DNA of 64,000 nucleotides from an uncultured Holophagaceae bacterium. GTDB taxonomy: Bacteria; Acidobacteriota; Holophagae; Holophagales; Holophagaceae. A program made the position numbers and the translations under genes. Position 1 is the first letter of the stretch. Each line of letters begins with the position of its first letter. The notes under the pieces were generated by a model. The model had not been told where the DNA came from, did no database searches, and saw only the letters and a program-made list of their open reading frames with translations. The stretch is from NCBI GenBank assembly GCA_903937385.1, contig CAIZZF010000001.1:109128-173127 (forward strand), read 5' to 3'. Below, piece after piece: positions 45,758-54,351 of the stretch.

Positions 45758-46051
45758 ATGAACAAGAATGATCTCGTCAAGGACGTCGCCGTCAAAGCCA
45801 AGATCACCAAGTCCCAGGCCGCTGCCGCCCTGGATCAGGTGCTGGGTAGCATCGCCGCCGCCCTCCGCCTCGGCGACAAGGTCACCCTCGTGGGCTTCGG
45901 CACCTTCTCCGTTGCCAGCCGCGGCGCCCGCACCGGCCGCAACCCCCGCGACAACAAGCCCATCAAGATCGCTGCCAAGAAGGTCGCGAAGTTCAAACCC
46001 GGCAAGAAGCTGGCTGATGAAGTCAACGGCAAGGGCAAGAAGAAGAAGTAG
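45758..46051 (+). CDS. hup: HU family DNA-binding protein
   Basis: A 97-residue histone-like protein. It begins MNKNDLVKDVAVKAKITKSQAA, has VTLVGFGTFSVASRGARTGRNPRDNKPIKI (the arm with the Pro that intercalates DNA) and a basic tail (GKGKKKK) a little longer than in E. coli HU. It bends and compacts DNA. The start at 45758 has GGAGG six bases ahead; the upstream ATG at 45746 does not. It is monocistronic with a strong terminator. Confidence 0.97.
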   Translation: MNKNDLVKDVAVKAKITKSQAAAALDQVLGSIAAALRLGDKVTLVGFGTFSVASRGARTGRNPRDNKPIKIAAKKVAKFKPGKKLADEVNGKGKKKK

Positions 46052-46059
46052 CATCCTAC

Positions 46060-46122
46060 CTTCCAGCCAGAGGCTGGAAGCCAGAAACAAGGGGGCCTGT
46101 TCCGACAGGCCCCCTTGTTTCT
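46060..46122 (+). terminator. Two hairpins after the HU gene, the second a strong intrinsic terminator
   Basis: The first hairpin (46060-46080) has 9-bp arms CTTCCAGCC/GGCTGGAAG around AGA. The second (46083-46122) has perfect 18-bp arms (AGAAACAAGGGGGCCTGT and complement) around TCCG, and its 3' arm ends in CTTGTTTCT followed by CTATGAG. It fits termination of an abundant mRNA. Confidence 0.85.
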
Positions 46123-46315
46123 CTATGAGTGTTTTTTAAGCGTTATTTTGCCACTTGGCGTGGAAGCCTCCTTCTCCAGGTTTTCAGAGCATCTCAAGGG
46201 CTTTTGATTCCGAAAATGCCAAATCCACTGGCTTTCAGCCTCCCTGGGGGAAACTGGGCGGAATTCAGGCCGGACCGGATTTCACCCGATGAAAGGATCA
46301 TCTGGTGAGGAACGC

Positions 46316-46957
46316 ATGTCTGAAGAAGTAGCCCCCAGCCCGAAGAAAAGCATGATGAAGCTGATCATCATCGCCGTGGCCGCCCTTGTGGTGCTCGGCG
46401 GCGGGGGCGGCGGCACCTGGTACTGGCTGAAGAAGCGGGCTGCCGCCAAGGTGGCCAAGGCCAAGGCGGAGGAAGAGGCCAAGGCCCAGGCAGGGTCGCC
46501 TTCGGAGGACTCCCACGCGGCGGAGGACACCGATACCTGCGAGGAGACCGGGGAGAAGAAGGAGGGCGGCGGACACGGCGGTGCAGATGCCTCGCCTGTC
46601 ATGGTCCTGACGCGCACCGTCAACCTCACGGGCCCCCGGCGCAACGCCTTCCTGCGGTGCGAGCTGAACATCCTGTTCTGTGACCCCGACCTGGGCAAGC
46701 TGGTGTCCGGGGACAAGCCCTCGGCTGAGAAGAGCCTCATCCAGTCCATCGTGCTGGGCGCTCTGGCCGGCAAGAGCGTGGACGAGGCCTCCGATGCCGA
46801 GTCCCGCGAGGCCCTCAGCAAGGAGATCAAGGACAAGCTGAACGACCAGTTCAAGCCCCACCCCCCGAAGCCCGGCGAGAAGGAAGATCCCAAGCACAAG
46901 AAGCCCGCCCGCCCCATCAAGAGCGTGCTGATCGTGGACTGGGCCATCCAGCAGTAG
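46316..46957 (+). CDS. fliL: FliL-like flagellar basal-body-associated protein
   Basis: A 213-residue protein. It has one membrane helix (about 14-34, LIIIAVAALVVLGGGGGG), an Ala/Lys/Glu-rich linker, and a periplasmic FliL domain ending KSVLIVDWAIQQ, matching the usual ending of FliL (VYFTDFVIQ). FliL surrounds the stator and supports torque. The ATG at 46316 has TGAGGA six bases ahead; the ATG at 46289 lacks one. The FliL core is divergent and has an inserted Cys-containing strand (RCELNILFCDPDLG). It lies 73 bp upstream of fliN. Confidence 0.82.
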   Translation: MSEEVAPSPKKSMMKLIIIAVAALVVLGGGGGGTWYWLKKRAAAKVAKAKAEEEAKAQAGSPSEDSHAAEDTDTCEETGEKKEGGGHGGADASPVMVLTRTVNLTGPRRNAFLRCELNILFCDPDLGKLVSGDKPSAEKSLIQSIVLGALAGKSVDEASDAESREALSKEIKDKLNDQFKPHPPKPGEKEDPKHKKPARPIKSVLIVDWAIQQ

Positions 46958-47030
46958 GTTCGGGTCCTGGCACATCCGTTGCGACATCCGGCGCCAGGGT
47001 CCATGCTTTGACAGGACCAGCGGGAGAACC

Positions 47031-47336
47031 ATGATCAAACGGGGGGATCGGCTTGAGACCGACCGCGTGCTCACCTTCGAGCAGGTGGTGGACGATCTCA
47101 TGCCCTTCATCGACACCCCGCTCCGGATGGAGATCCAGCTGGGTCAGGCCCGCCTGACCATCCGCGAGCTGCTGGAGCTGGAGCCAGGCTCCCTGGTGGA
47201 GCTGAAGAAGAGTGCTGGCGAGCCCATGGATGTGCTTTGCAAGGAGCGCGTCATCATCCGCGGCGAGGTGACGGTGCTGGAAGACAGCCTGGGCCTGCGG
47301 GTGACCGAGATCGTGGATCCCGACCGCAGGGTCTGA
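47031..47336 (+). CDS. fliN: Flagellar motor switch protein FliN (SpoA domain)
   Basis: A 101-residue protein that is almost only the SpoA domain: DTPLRMEIQLGQARLTIRELLELEPGSLVEL, then GEPMDVLCKERVIIRGEVTVLEDSLGLRVTEIV, the FliN pattern. FliN forms the lower C-ring and controls rotation direction. It is shorter than FliN with an N-terminal extension but complete for the core. It is 73 bp after fliL; no other flagellar gene is in the window. Confidence 0.92.
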   Translation: MIKRGDRLETDRVLTFEQVVDDLMPFIDTPLRMEIQLGQARLTIRELLELEPGSLVELKKSAGEPMDVLCKERVIIRGEVTVLEDSLGLRVTEIVDPDRRV

Positions 47337-47383
47337 GGAGCTGGAACGGAATAACCAGGCCTCCTGTGTCATCCTGAAGCCCC

Positions 47384-48217
47384 ATGGATGCTCCCCACCC
47401 CAGCGCCCCGCCGGTCGCCCTATGTCTGGGCGGGATGGACCCATCCGGCGGCGCGGGCCTGCTCCGGGACGCCCTCTCCCTGGCGGAGCTGGGCTGCCAG
47501 CCCATGGCCGTCAGCCTGGGTGAGACCCTCCAGAACGGCCTGGCCTGCCTGCGCATCGAGCCGCCGGGCCTGGATCCCGTCCTGCGGGTGGAGGCGCTGG
47601 CGCCGCACCTGGCCGGCCGCTGGGGCGTGAAGCTCAGCCTCTGCGCCTTGGATCCCAAGGACTTCCGCCGCCTCTGCGCCACCCTCCGCCACCTGGCTCC
47701 ACCGGTCCGCATCTGGGACCCCATCCTCGCCCCCAGCGCCGGGGTGGGCCTGCACGACGGGGCCGACCTCCGCCGCATGGCCACGGAGCTGCTGCCCATG
47801 GGCAGCTGGGTGGTGAGCCCCAACCGGGGGGAGGCCGCCGCCTTCGCGGGCCTGCCGCCCGAAGCCATCCAGACCGCCGCGCCCGAGGCCCTGGCGGGCC
47901 CCTGGCTCGCGGCCGGTGCCGCCGCCGTCTGGCTCAAGGGCGGGCACGCCGCAGGCTGCGACATCCAGGACCTCTGGATCACGCCCCAGGGCCTCCAGCC
48001 CCTGGACCGGGTCCCGCGCCTGCCCGGCGAGCGCCGGGGCACCGGCTGCCTCCTCTCCGCCACCTGGCTGGGCCTGCGACTCCTGGGCGCCTCGGACCTC
48101 GAGGCCGCCCGCCAGGCCGCCCACCGCCTGCGGAACCGCTGGGACCGGGCCTTTGCGCCGGGCCTCGCGGGTCGGCCGATGTTCGCCCCCGCCCCGGCGG
48201 CCCGGGAGGCCCTGTGA
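47384..48217 (+). CDS. thiD: ThiD-like hydroxymethylpyrimidine/phosphomethylpyrimidine kinase
   Basis: A 277-residue ribokinase-fold protein. It has CLGGMDPSGGAGLLRDALSLAELG (the ThiD substrate and Gly motif), VVSPNRGEAAAFAGLP, VWLKGGHAAG and the anion hole GERRGTGCLLSATWLG. ThiD phosphorylates HMP(-P) in thiamine synthesis. Several positions differ from textbook ThiD, so a related vitamin kinase is possible. There is no room for a TPP riboswitch in the 47-bp gap after fliN. Its stop overlaps the next gene by four bases. Confidence 0.78.
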   Translation: MDAPHPSAPPVALCLGGMDPSGGAGLLRDALSLAELGCQPMAVSLGETLQNGLACLRIEPPGLDPVLRVEALAPHLAGRWGVKLSLCALDPKDFRRLCATLRHLAPPVRIWDPILAPSAGVGLHDGADLRRMATELLPMGSWVVSPNRGEAAAFAGLPPEAIQTAAPEALAGPWLAAGAAAVWLKGGHAAGCDIQDLWITPQGLQPLDRVPRLPGERRGTGCLLSATWLGLRLLGASDLEAARQAAHRLRNRWDRAFAPGLAGRPMFAPAPAAREAL

Positions 48218-49404
48218 CGGAGACCGAAGGCAAGGGGTTCCTGCTGCGGTCCTCCCTGGACGCGCCCTGGGCCGGCTGGGCCGGCTCGCGGTTCCTGGAC
48301 GAGGGGCTGGCTTCGGTCCACGCCGCCCCGGGCCGTGCCCTGGCTCGCCTCATGCGGCTGGCGGCCCTGCTCCCGGGCGGCTTCGGCCTGATCTGGGACC
48401 ACCCGCCCACCTGGATGGCCGCCCTGCCCCCCGAGTCCCGCCAGGGCTGGTGGGAGGCCATCACGGCGATTCCGAACCTGACCCTGCACCTGGAGGCCGA
48501 GGCCGCCGCGCAGCTGCCGGGCGGTGCCTTCCGGGGCTGGCTGCATGCTCCCGAGATGCCCGAGGGTCCCGTCGGCGAGCTCTGGCGCCAGGGCGTCCTC
48601 GGCTGGATGCCCCGGGCGGGCGCGCCCTGGCGCCTGCCCGACCTGGGCATCGCCGCCGCCGGTGAGGAAGCGCCCAGCGGCTGGCTCTGGGGCGAAGTCA
48701 CCCTGCCCTACGGTGCCCTGGCCAGCCTGGCCTCGGGCGAGGCCCTGGTGGCCGCCATGTCCGAGGCCCAGGGCGCAGCCGAGCGCGGTCTGGCCCAGCG
48801 CCTCGCCGCCGGCGCCTGGGTGGACCTGCCCTTCGCCCGCCGCGCCGTGGGCTGGCGCGTGGCCCTGACGGGCGGCACCGAGTTCCAGCGCGCCGGGGGC
48901 TCCTGGGCCGCCGCCAACGGCCAGCTCCGGGCCCTGAAGGCTCTGCTCCAGGAGCGGCTGCGCACCCCGATCCACCTGGGCGCCTCCAGCGACCTGCAGC
49001 TGGCCAGCCTGCTGGGCCGCCAGGCCCTGCGGGAGGGCCACCCCTGGCGAGCCAGCCTGCCGCTGCCACCCACCCCCGGAGCCTTCACGCCGGGGCTCGC
49101 GGCCGACCCCCGGGACCCGGCCCCCCTGGAGGCCCGGGTCACCCCTCCGACCGCCTGGGCGGACACCCTGGATCACCCGCCCGTGGCCCTGCTCCGCGTG
49201 CCAGCCGTGCCGCCCGAAGCCGGGGCCCAGAGCCTCGTGGCCCAGGTCCACCCCGCCCCGGCCCTGCGCTGGCTGCCACCGGACCTGCCCCCGCCCGGCC
49301 CCTTCGACCCGGACCGTCCCTGGGCCCCCGCAGCGGCCTATCCCTTCCCCGCGGACCCCGGCACTGGAGTCCAGCGCGGCCTCTTCGAAGACTTCGACTC
49401 CTGA
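48214..49404 (+). CDS. Uncharacterised protein coupled to the ThiD-like kinase
   Basis: A 396-residue protein that I do not recognise. It begins with GTG inside the ThiD stop (GTGA), so translation is probably coupled. It is rich in Trp, Ala and Pro. The middle (WVDLPFARRAVGWRVALTGGTEFQRAGGSWAA) and AALKALLQERL-like helices suggest a folded enzyme domain; the last 120 residues are Pro-rich. It has no signal peptide, membrane helix or known metal motif. A role in cofactor handling is suggested only by the overlap with the kinase. Confidence 0.7.
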   Translation: MTETEGKGFLLRSSLDAPWAGWAGSRFLDEGLASVHAAPGRALARLMRLAALLPGGFGLIWDHPPTWMAALPPESRQGWWEAITAIPNLTLHLEAEAAAQLPGGAFRGWLHAPEMPEGPVGELWRQGVLGWMPRAGAPWRLPDLGIAAAGEEAPSGWLWGEVTLPYGALASLASGEALVAAMSEAQGAAERGLAQRLAAGAWVDLPFARRAVGWRVALTGGTEFQRAGGSWAAANGQLRALKALLQERLRTPIHLGASSDLQLASLLGRQALREGHPWRASLPLPPTPGAFTPGLAADPRDPAPLEARVTPPTAWADTLDHPPVALLRVPAVPPEAGAQSLVAQVHPAPALRWLPPDLPPPGPFDPDRPWAPAAAYPFPADPGTGVQRGLFEDFDS

Positions 49405-49423
49405 GGCCTGAAAGCGAGCACCC

Positions 49424-50416
49424 ATGACATCTGCCGAACACGCTGAACAGAGATTCCGGATCCGCGTCGCCACCCTCTCGATCGTGGCCGGGGCTGTGGT
49501 TCTGGGCCTGAAGTTCTGGTCCTACCTGCTGTCGGGTTCCGTGGCCCTGAAGTCCGACGCCATCGAGAGCATCGTCAACATCGTGGCGGCCACCTTCGCC
49601 CTGGGGGCGGTGATCTTCGCCGGCCAGCCCGCAGACAAGGAGCACCCCTACGGCCACGGCAAGATCGAGCACTTCAGCGCGGCCTTCGAAGGCGGCCTCA
49701 TCTCCTTGGCCGCGGTGTTCATCCTCATCGAGGCCGGCAAGGGGCTCCTCTATGGCGTCGAGCTGAAGGACCTGGGCCGGGGCCTCATCGTGAACCTCAT
49801 CGCCGGCGGCCTCAACGGGCTGCTGGGCTGGTTCCTGCTGACCCAGGGCCGCAAGACCCGCTCCAAGGCCCTGGAAGCTGACGGGCACCACATCCTCTCG
49901 GACTTCTGGACGACCATGGGCATCGCCACGGGCCTGCTTGGCGTGAAGCTGACGGGCCTCACCTGGCTGGATCCGGTCATGGCCATGATCGTGGGCCTGC
50001 TGCTGGCCCGCACGGGCTTCCGGCTGGTGAAGGAGTCCTCCCAGGCCCTGCTGGACATGGAAGACCCGGACACCCTCGGCAAGGTGCTGACGGCCATGAA
50101 CGGCACCCGCCCCGGGGACATCATCGCCCTCCATGAGCTGCGCACCTTCCGCAGCGGCCGCTACACCCACGTGGACGTGCACATGGTGGTACCCGAGTTC
50201 TACCCCGTGCGGCAGGCCCATGATCTCTGCGAAGAGTTCGGCCGGAAGTCCCTGCTCGCGGGTGGCATCGAGGGCGAGGTCCACACCCACGTGGATCCCT
50301 GTGCCCGCCTCTACTGCGACCGCTGCCCCGTCGAGCCCTGCCCCATCCGCCAGGTCCCCAAGACCTCCCAGGGCACCTTCACCCTCGAAGACGCCACCGC
50401 CATGGGACCGACCTGA
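49424..50416 (+). CDS. Cation diffusion facilitator (CDF) metal exporter
   Basis: A 330-residue protein with about six helices. The family metal site is visible: SVALKSDAIESIVN (the second-helix Asp pattern) and LEADGHHILSDFWTT (HxxxD). HPYGHGKIEHF is the conserved loop. The C-terminal cytoplasmic domain has THVDVHMVVPEFYPVRQAHDL. It ends with a Cys-rich tail (CARLYCDRCPVEPC) not usual for CDF proteins, which may bind metal. It probably exports Zn2+, Fe2+ or a similar divalent ion by proton exchange. Confidence 0.93.
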   Translation: MTSAEHAEQRFRIRVATLSIVAGAVVLGLKFWSYLLSGSVALKSDAIESIVNIVAATFALGAVIFAGQPADKEHPYGHGKIEHFSAAFEGGLISLAAVFILIEAGKGLLYGVELKDLGRGLIVNLIAGGLNGLLGWFLLTQGRKTRSKALEADGHHILSDFWTTMGIATGLLGVKLTGLTWLDPVMAMIVGLLLARTGFRLVKESSQALLDMEDPDTLGKVLTAMNGTRPGDIIALHELRTFRSGRYTHVDVHMVVPEFYPVRQAHDLCEEFGRKSLLAGGIEGEVHTHVDPCARLYCDRCPVEPCPIRQVPKTSQGTFTLEDATAMGPT

Positions 50417-50426
50417 ACCCGGGAAG

Positions 50427-50961
50427 AAAAAGGATCACCACGAAGACACGAAGAAAGCAAAAACATGGCTTTCTCTTGGTGCAGACTCTCTTCGCACTGG
50501 CAGGATGAACCGGCATGCCTCCATGCGCGGAGAGCCCCCTGTGGCCTCTGCGGTTTGCCTGGCTTCCCACCCATGCATTCCTGGTTGACCCCATCTTTTC
50601 TTGGTTCATCGCGTTTTAGCGTGGAGGTTGGAGCCCGGGAAACCCGTTCTCCTCATCCCTGCCCGAGCCCCGCTGCCAGGGCCAGAAAAGCAATAAAACC
50701 GAAGGAAACCGGTGAGGAACGGTGAGACTGCCACGAGCTAAGGCTCTTTCTCACCGGCCCTCACTGTTCCTCACCGGTCCATCAGCTTTTTTGTCCGGAC
50801 CATGTGCCGCATGGGAGATGTTCCTGAGCCAGGGATGATCTGGTCCGGATGCTGAGCGCCAATGCGCAGAGCACCTTCCATCAGGCGCCCCGCGTTGGCA
50901 CACGCTATTCCGCGATGAGCCCTTTTCTTCGTGTCCTTGTGTCTTCGTGGTGAATCTTTTT
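50427..50961. repeat. Large palindromic intergenic element, relative of 34901-35077
   Basis: The ends are inverted copies: the left (50427-50456) contains TCACCACGAAGACACGAAGAA and the right (50924-50961) its complement with an extra repeat unit. Like the first element, the ends are short tandem repeats (TTCTTCGTG-like). Inside, a 19-bp dyad (50708-50726 and 50760-50778, one mismatch, GGTGAGGAAC core) forms a hairpin. A small ORF here is not credible. This explains the 562-bp space between the CDF gene and dus. Confidence 0.78.
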
Positions 50962-50978
50962 GGTTTTTCTGCTGGGCT

Positions 50979-51962
50979 TTACGCCACGCTCTGGTGCCTC
51001 AGGGCGTCGATGGCTTCCATGAGGGCGACGGGGTCGCTGGCGGCGTGGAGGTTCTGGCGGAAGCCGTGGCCGCCGGGCACGCCCTTGGTGAACCAGGCGC
51101 CGATCTTCTTGATCTTGTGCAGGGCCTCGCGGGGCTCCAGCAGGTCCAGCAGGATCTGGAACAGGCGCAGGGTGGCGTCGATGCGCATGGCCGTCGTGAC
51201 CTCCAGGTCCGGCTCCAGGATCTGCCGGAACAGGTAGGGGTTCGTCAGGGCGCCCCGGCCGATCATCACCGCCGCACAGCCCGTCTCCTCGACCATGCGG
51301 AAGGCATCCTCCCGGGTGTTCACATCGCCGTTGCCGATGATGGGATAGGGCACGCCCGCCGCCACGGCCCGGGCGATGATGCTCCAGTCCGCGTGACCCT
51401 CGTACTGCTGGACGCGGGTGCGGGGGTGGATGGCCAGGGCCTGCACGCCCGCCGCCTCGAACATCTTCAGAAAGTCCAGGAACTCGCCCCGGTCCTTCTG
51501 GGACGCGTCCCAGCCGGCGCGCATCTTCACGGTCACCGGGATCTTCACCGCCTTCACCATGCCAGTCACGCAGCGCTCCGCCAGGCGCATGTCCCGCAGC
51601 AGCGCCGAGCCCGCGCCTCCCTTGGTCACGTTGCTGGCAGGGCAGCCCATGTTCAGGTCCACCAGGTCCGCGCCCGCGGCCTCGCAGAGCCGCGCGCTCT
51701 CGGCCAGGGCCTCGGGACGTCCCCCGGAGACCTGCATGGACAGCGGCCGCTCGCCCGTGGCCGCCATCATCTTCTCGGCCTTCACCGCGTGGCGCACCAG
51801 CGCCTCGCTGCTGATCATCTCCGAAACCACCAGCCCCACCCCGCCCACCTCGCGGATGAACTTCCGGAAGGGCTGGTCCGTGATTTCATGGAGCGGTGCC
51901 ATCACGAGGCGGTTGGGCACCGAGACGGGTCCGATCAAGAATGGGCTGTGGGGGAAGGTCAC
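50979..51962 (-). CDS. tRNA dihydrouridine synthase (Dus family)
   Basis: A 327-residue FMN enzyme. It begins with the VMAPLHEITDQPFRKFI pattern, has DLNMGCPASNVTKGGAGSALL with the catalytic Cys, VTVKMRAGWD, AIHPRTRVQQYEGHADW, IIGNGDVNTRED and MIGRGALTNPYLF. It reduces uridines in tRNA. Similarity is closest to DusB in general order, but subgroup assignment is not secure. The GTG at 51960-51962 has no good ribosome site. It lies 192 bp after rho, with hairpins in between. Confidence 0.93.
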   Translation of the reverse strand: MTFPHSPFLIGPVSVPNRLVMAPLHEITDQPFRKFIREVGGVGLVVSEMISSEALVRHAVKAEKMMAATGERPLSMQVSGGRPEALAESARLCEAAGADLVDLNMGCPASNVTKGGAGSALLRDMRLAERCVTGMVKAVKIPVTVKMRAGWDASQKDRGEFLDFLKMFEAAGVQALAIHPRTRVQQYEGHADWSIIARAVAAGVPYPIIGNGDVNTREDAFRMVEETGCAAVMIGRGALTNPYLFRQILEPDLEVTTAMRIDATLRLFQILLDLLEPREALHKIKKIGAWFTKGVPGGHGFRQNLHAASDPVALMEAIDALRHQSVA

Positions 51963-51998
51963 TGGTTGGCTCGCTTGCGACCTATCAGTTTAGCGGCT

Positions 51999-52150
51999 GC
52001 TCCGAATATGGCCTTCGGCCATTTTCGGAGCAAGGACGGCTGGCGCCGCCCGGACTGCTGCAATCTCGGGATCGGACCACGCCAGCTCCAAGCACTTCGG
52101 AAACGCGCAGCGTTTCCTATCTCTGAATTCGGCGCAGCCGGATTCAGAGC
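51999..52150. repeat. Cluster of three hairpins between rho and dus
   Basis: Three consecutive inverted repeats with small loops: 51999-52031 (15-bp arms around TTC, one mismatch), 52100-52118 (GGAAACGC-GCA-GCGTTTCC) and 52122-52150 (13-bp arms around GCA, one mismatch). The last lies four bases past the rho stop and may terminate rho. The pattern of paired palindromes is like REP/BIME units. Confidence 0.7.
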
Positions 52151-52154
52151 AGAG

Positions 52155-53447
52155 CTACCTCCGCGGCGGCGGGTCTTGGAGATTCGCCAAAAACTCATCG
52201 TTGGTCTTGGTCTTGCCAAGGCGGTCCACGAGCAGCTCCATGCTCTCGCTGGGGCCGCTGGCGCTGAGGATCTTGCGCAGCACCCAGATCTTGGCCAGGC
52301 GGGCCGGGTCGATGAGGAGGTCTTCCTTGCGGGTGCCCGACTTCTGGATGTCCATGGCGGGGAAGATGCGCTTGTCGCTGAGCTTGCGATCCAGGACGAT
52401 CTCGCTGTTGCCGGTGCCCTTGAACTCCTCGAAGATCACGTCATCCATGCGGCTGCCGGTCTCGATGAGGGCCGTGGCGACGATGGTCAGGCTGCCCCCG
52501 GCCTCGATGTTGCGGGCGGCGCCGAAGAACCGCTTGGGTCGCTGCAGCGCGTTGCTGTCCACGCCGCCAGAGAGGACCTTGCCACTGGGGGGAACGACCG
52601 TGTTGTAGGCCCGGCCCAGGCGCGTGATGGAGTCCAGCAGGATGACCACGTCCTTCTTGTGCTCCACCAGCCGCTTGGCCTTCTCGATGACCATCTCGGC
52701 CACCTGGACGTGGCGGGTGGCGGGCTCGTCGAAGGTGCTGGAGACCACCTCACCCTTGACGCTGCGCTCCATGTCCGTGACTTCCTCGGGGCGCTCGTCG
52801 ATGAGCAGCACGATGAGGAAGACCTCGGGATGGTTGGCGGTGATGGAGTTGGCGATGTTCTGCAGCAGCACGGTCTTGCCCGTGCGCGGCGGGGCCACGA
52901 TGAGGGCGCGCTGGCCTTTGCCGAGGGGCGTCATCAGGTCCATGACGCGGGTGCTCAGCTCCTGGGCGTCCCGCTCCATGCGCAGGTGATGCTTGGGGTA
53001 CAGGGGCACCAAGTCATCGAAGTGCACCCGCTCCTTGGCCATACCCGGGGGATCGAAGTTCACGGCGTCCACGCGCAACATCGCGAAGAACTTCTCGCCC
53101 TCCTTTGGGGGGCGGATCATGCCCGAGAGGGTGTCGCCGGTGCGCAGGTTGAACTTGCGGATCTGGCTGGGCGAGACATAGATGTCCTCAGGTCCCGCGA
53201 GGTAGTTCTGGTCGGGGCTGCGCAGGAAGCCGAACCCTTCGGGCAGCACCTCCAGCACGCCCTCGGAAAAGAACTGCCCTTCCCGCTCAGCCTGGGCCTG
53301 CAGCACCCGGAACACCAGCTCCTGCTTGCGCATGGAGAGTGGGCTCTCGATGGCCAGCTCCTTCGACAGCTCCGCGAGCTTGCCGATGGAGAGCTCCTTG
53401 AGCTCCTGCAAACTCAGGGCGGCCGGTGGCTGGGTTGGGGTGGCCAT
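52155..53447 (-). CDS. rho: Transcription termination factor Rho
   Basis: A 430-residue protein. The N-terminal helix bundle ([22 protein letters not shown]) is followed by the RNA-binding cold-shock-like domain ([15 protein letters not shown]). The ATPase has Walker [30 protein letters not shown]-loop and R-loop elements ([22 protein letters not shown]). It is a hexameric helicase that ends transcription. ATG start with AGGTGA just ahead, behind an unusual C10 tract in the leader. Confidence 0.98.
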   Translation of the reverse strand: MATPTQPPAALSLQELKELSIGKLAELSKELAIESPLSMRKQELVFRVLQAQAEREGQFFSEGVLEVLPEGFGFLRSPDQNYLAGPEDIYVSPSQIRKFNLRTGDTLSGMIRPPKEGEKFFAMLRVDAVNFDPPGMAKERVHFDDLVPLYPKHHLRMERDAQELSTRVMDLMTPLGKGQRALIVAPPRTGKTVLLQNIANSITANHPEVFLIVLLIDERPEEVTDMERSVKGEVVSSTFDEPATRHVQVAEMVIEKAKRLVEHKKDVVILLDSITRLGRAYNTVVPPSGKVLSGGVDSNALQRPKRFFGAARNIEAGGSLTIVATALIETGSRMDDVIFEEFKGTGNSEIVLDRKLSDKRIFPAMDIQKSGTRKEDLLIDPARLAKIWVLRKILSASGPSESMELLVDRLGKTKTNDEFLANLQDPPPRR

Positions 53448-53456
53448 AGGTCACCT

Positions 53457-53466
53457 GGGGGGGGGG
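53457..53466 (-). repeat. Ten-cytosine tract in the rho leader
   Basis: On the coding strand ten C residues lie 10-19 bases ahead of the rho start and directly ahead of its ribosome site. Homopolymers of this length slip in replication. Rho prefers C-rich RNA, so the tract might also act in autoregulation; both are inference. Confidence 0.6.
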
Positions 53467-53507
53467 TTAGGGAGTCAGAAGTGGCTCGGGGATTCTGACA
53501 GGATAGG

Positions 53508-54350
53508 TCAATTTTCCCATTCAGCCAAACCGGAGCCCATCTGATCGGTAAAATGCCGCACCCGGGCGACGAAACCCTTGGGGTCCTCCACGGGGAAGGC
53601 GTGGCCGATACCCGGCACCACCTCAAAGCGACTGCCCGGAATCCCCTGGGCGGTACCTAGACACCTCCAGGGCGGCGTCAACAGATCCTCGGCACCGCAG
53701 AGCAGCAGGACCGGCGCCTGGATGCGCTCCAGCCGGTCCCGGATGTCCCAGCCCAGGGTGCCCCGGATCTGATGCAGGTTGCCGTGCGGGGGCCGGTCCT
53801 GGCCCGTCACAACTTGGTGGTAGGCCCGCAGCACCCCGTGCCGGGCCTCCAGGAAGCGGTCACCCCAGAGGAAGGGCGCCACGGCGTCGAACTGCAGGAG
53901 GGGGCCGCCCACTTCCAGGCAGCGCGCCCAGTGCTCGGCCTTGAGGCCCATGGCGAAGTCGAAGCGGGGCATGGCGCTGGTCAGCACGGCCCCGGGAAAG
54001 GCTCCGGGGTGGTCACAGAGCAGCTCCAGGCTCATGGCGCTGCCGTTGGAGAGGCCTACCAGCCAGGGCTGCGTGACCTTCAGGACCTGGAACAGCTCCC
54101 AGGCATCGGCCGCCAGCACTGCCGTGGGATAGGGGCCTTCCAGAGGCGCGTCGGAGCGGCCTTGGCCCCGGCTGTCGAAGGTGAGCACCCGGAACCGGTC
54201 CGTGACCCCTGGCAGCACACCAGCCCACATCGTCGTGTCCGAGAGCAGGCCGTTGAGCAGCACCAGCCAGGGGCCCTCGGGATTGCCCTGTATCCGGTAG
54301 TGCAGCCTCAGGCCCGAGGCGAGGGTGGCGAAGGTCGGCTGGACCCGCAC
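53508..54350 (-). CDS. Alpha/beta-hydrolase
   Basis: A 280-residue hydrolase: oxyanion region LLNGLLSDTTMW, nucleophile elbow GLSNGSA, acid in LLCGAEDLLTP and His in GIGHAFPVEDP. The pattern is that of the 3-oxoadipate enol-lactonase/esterase group, but no aromatic-degradation gene is near. GTG start. It lies 1 bp after the SixA gene and 60 bp upstream of rho, so it is probably cotranscribed with both. Substrate unknown. Confidence 0.88.
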   Translation of the reverse strand: MRVQPTFATLASGLRLHYRIQGNPEGPWLVLLNGLLSDTTMWAGVLPGVTDRFRVLTFDSRGQGRSDAPLEGPYPTAVLAADAWELFQVLKVTQPWLVGLSNGSAMSLELLCDHPGAFPGAVLTSAMPRFDFAMGLKAEHWARCLEVGGPLLQFDAVAPFLWGDRFLEARHGVLRAYHQVVTGQDRPPHGNLHQIRGTLGWDIRDRLERIQAPVLLLCGAEDLLTPPWRCLGTAQGIPGSRFEVVPGIGHAFPVEDPKGFVARVRHFTDQMGSGLAEWEN

Positions 54351-54351
54351 T

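Noticed and set aside
47337..47383. TPP riboswitch ahead of the ThiD-like gene
   Set aside because: The gap is 47 bp, too short, and the thi-box sequence is missing.
50465..50725. An 86-codon open frame within the large palindromic element
   Set aside because: No ribosome site, no recognisable motif, composition of random GC-rich sequence; it spans the nested dyad.
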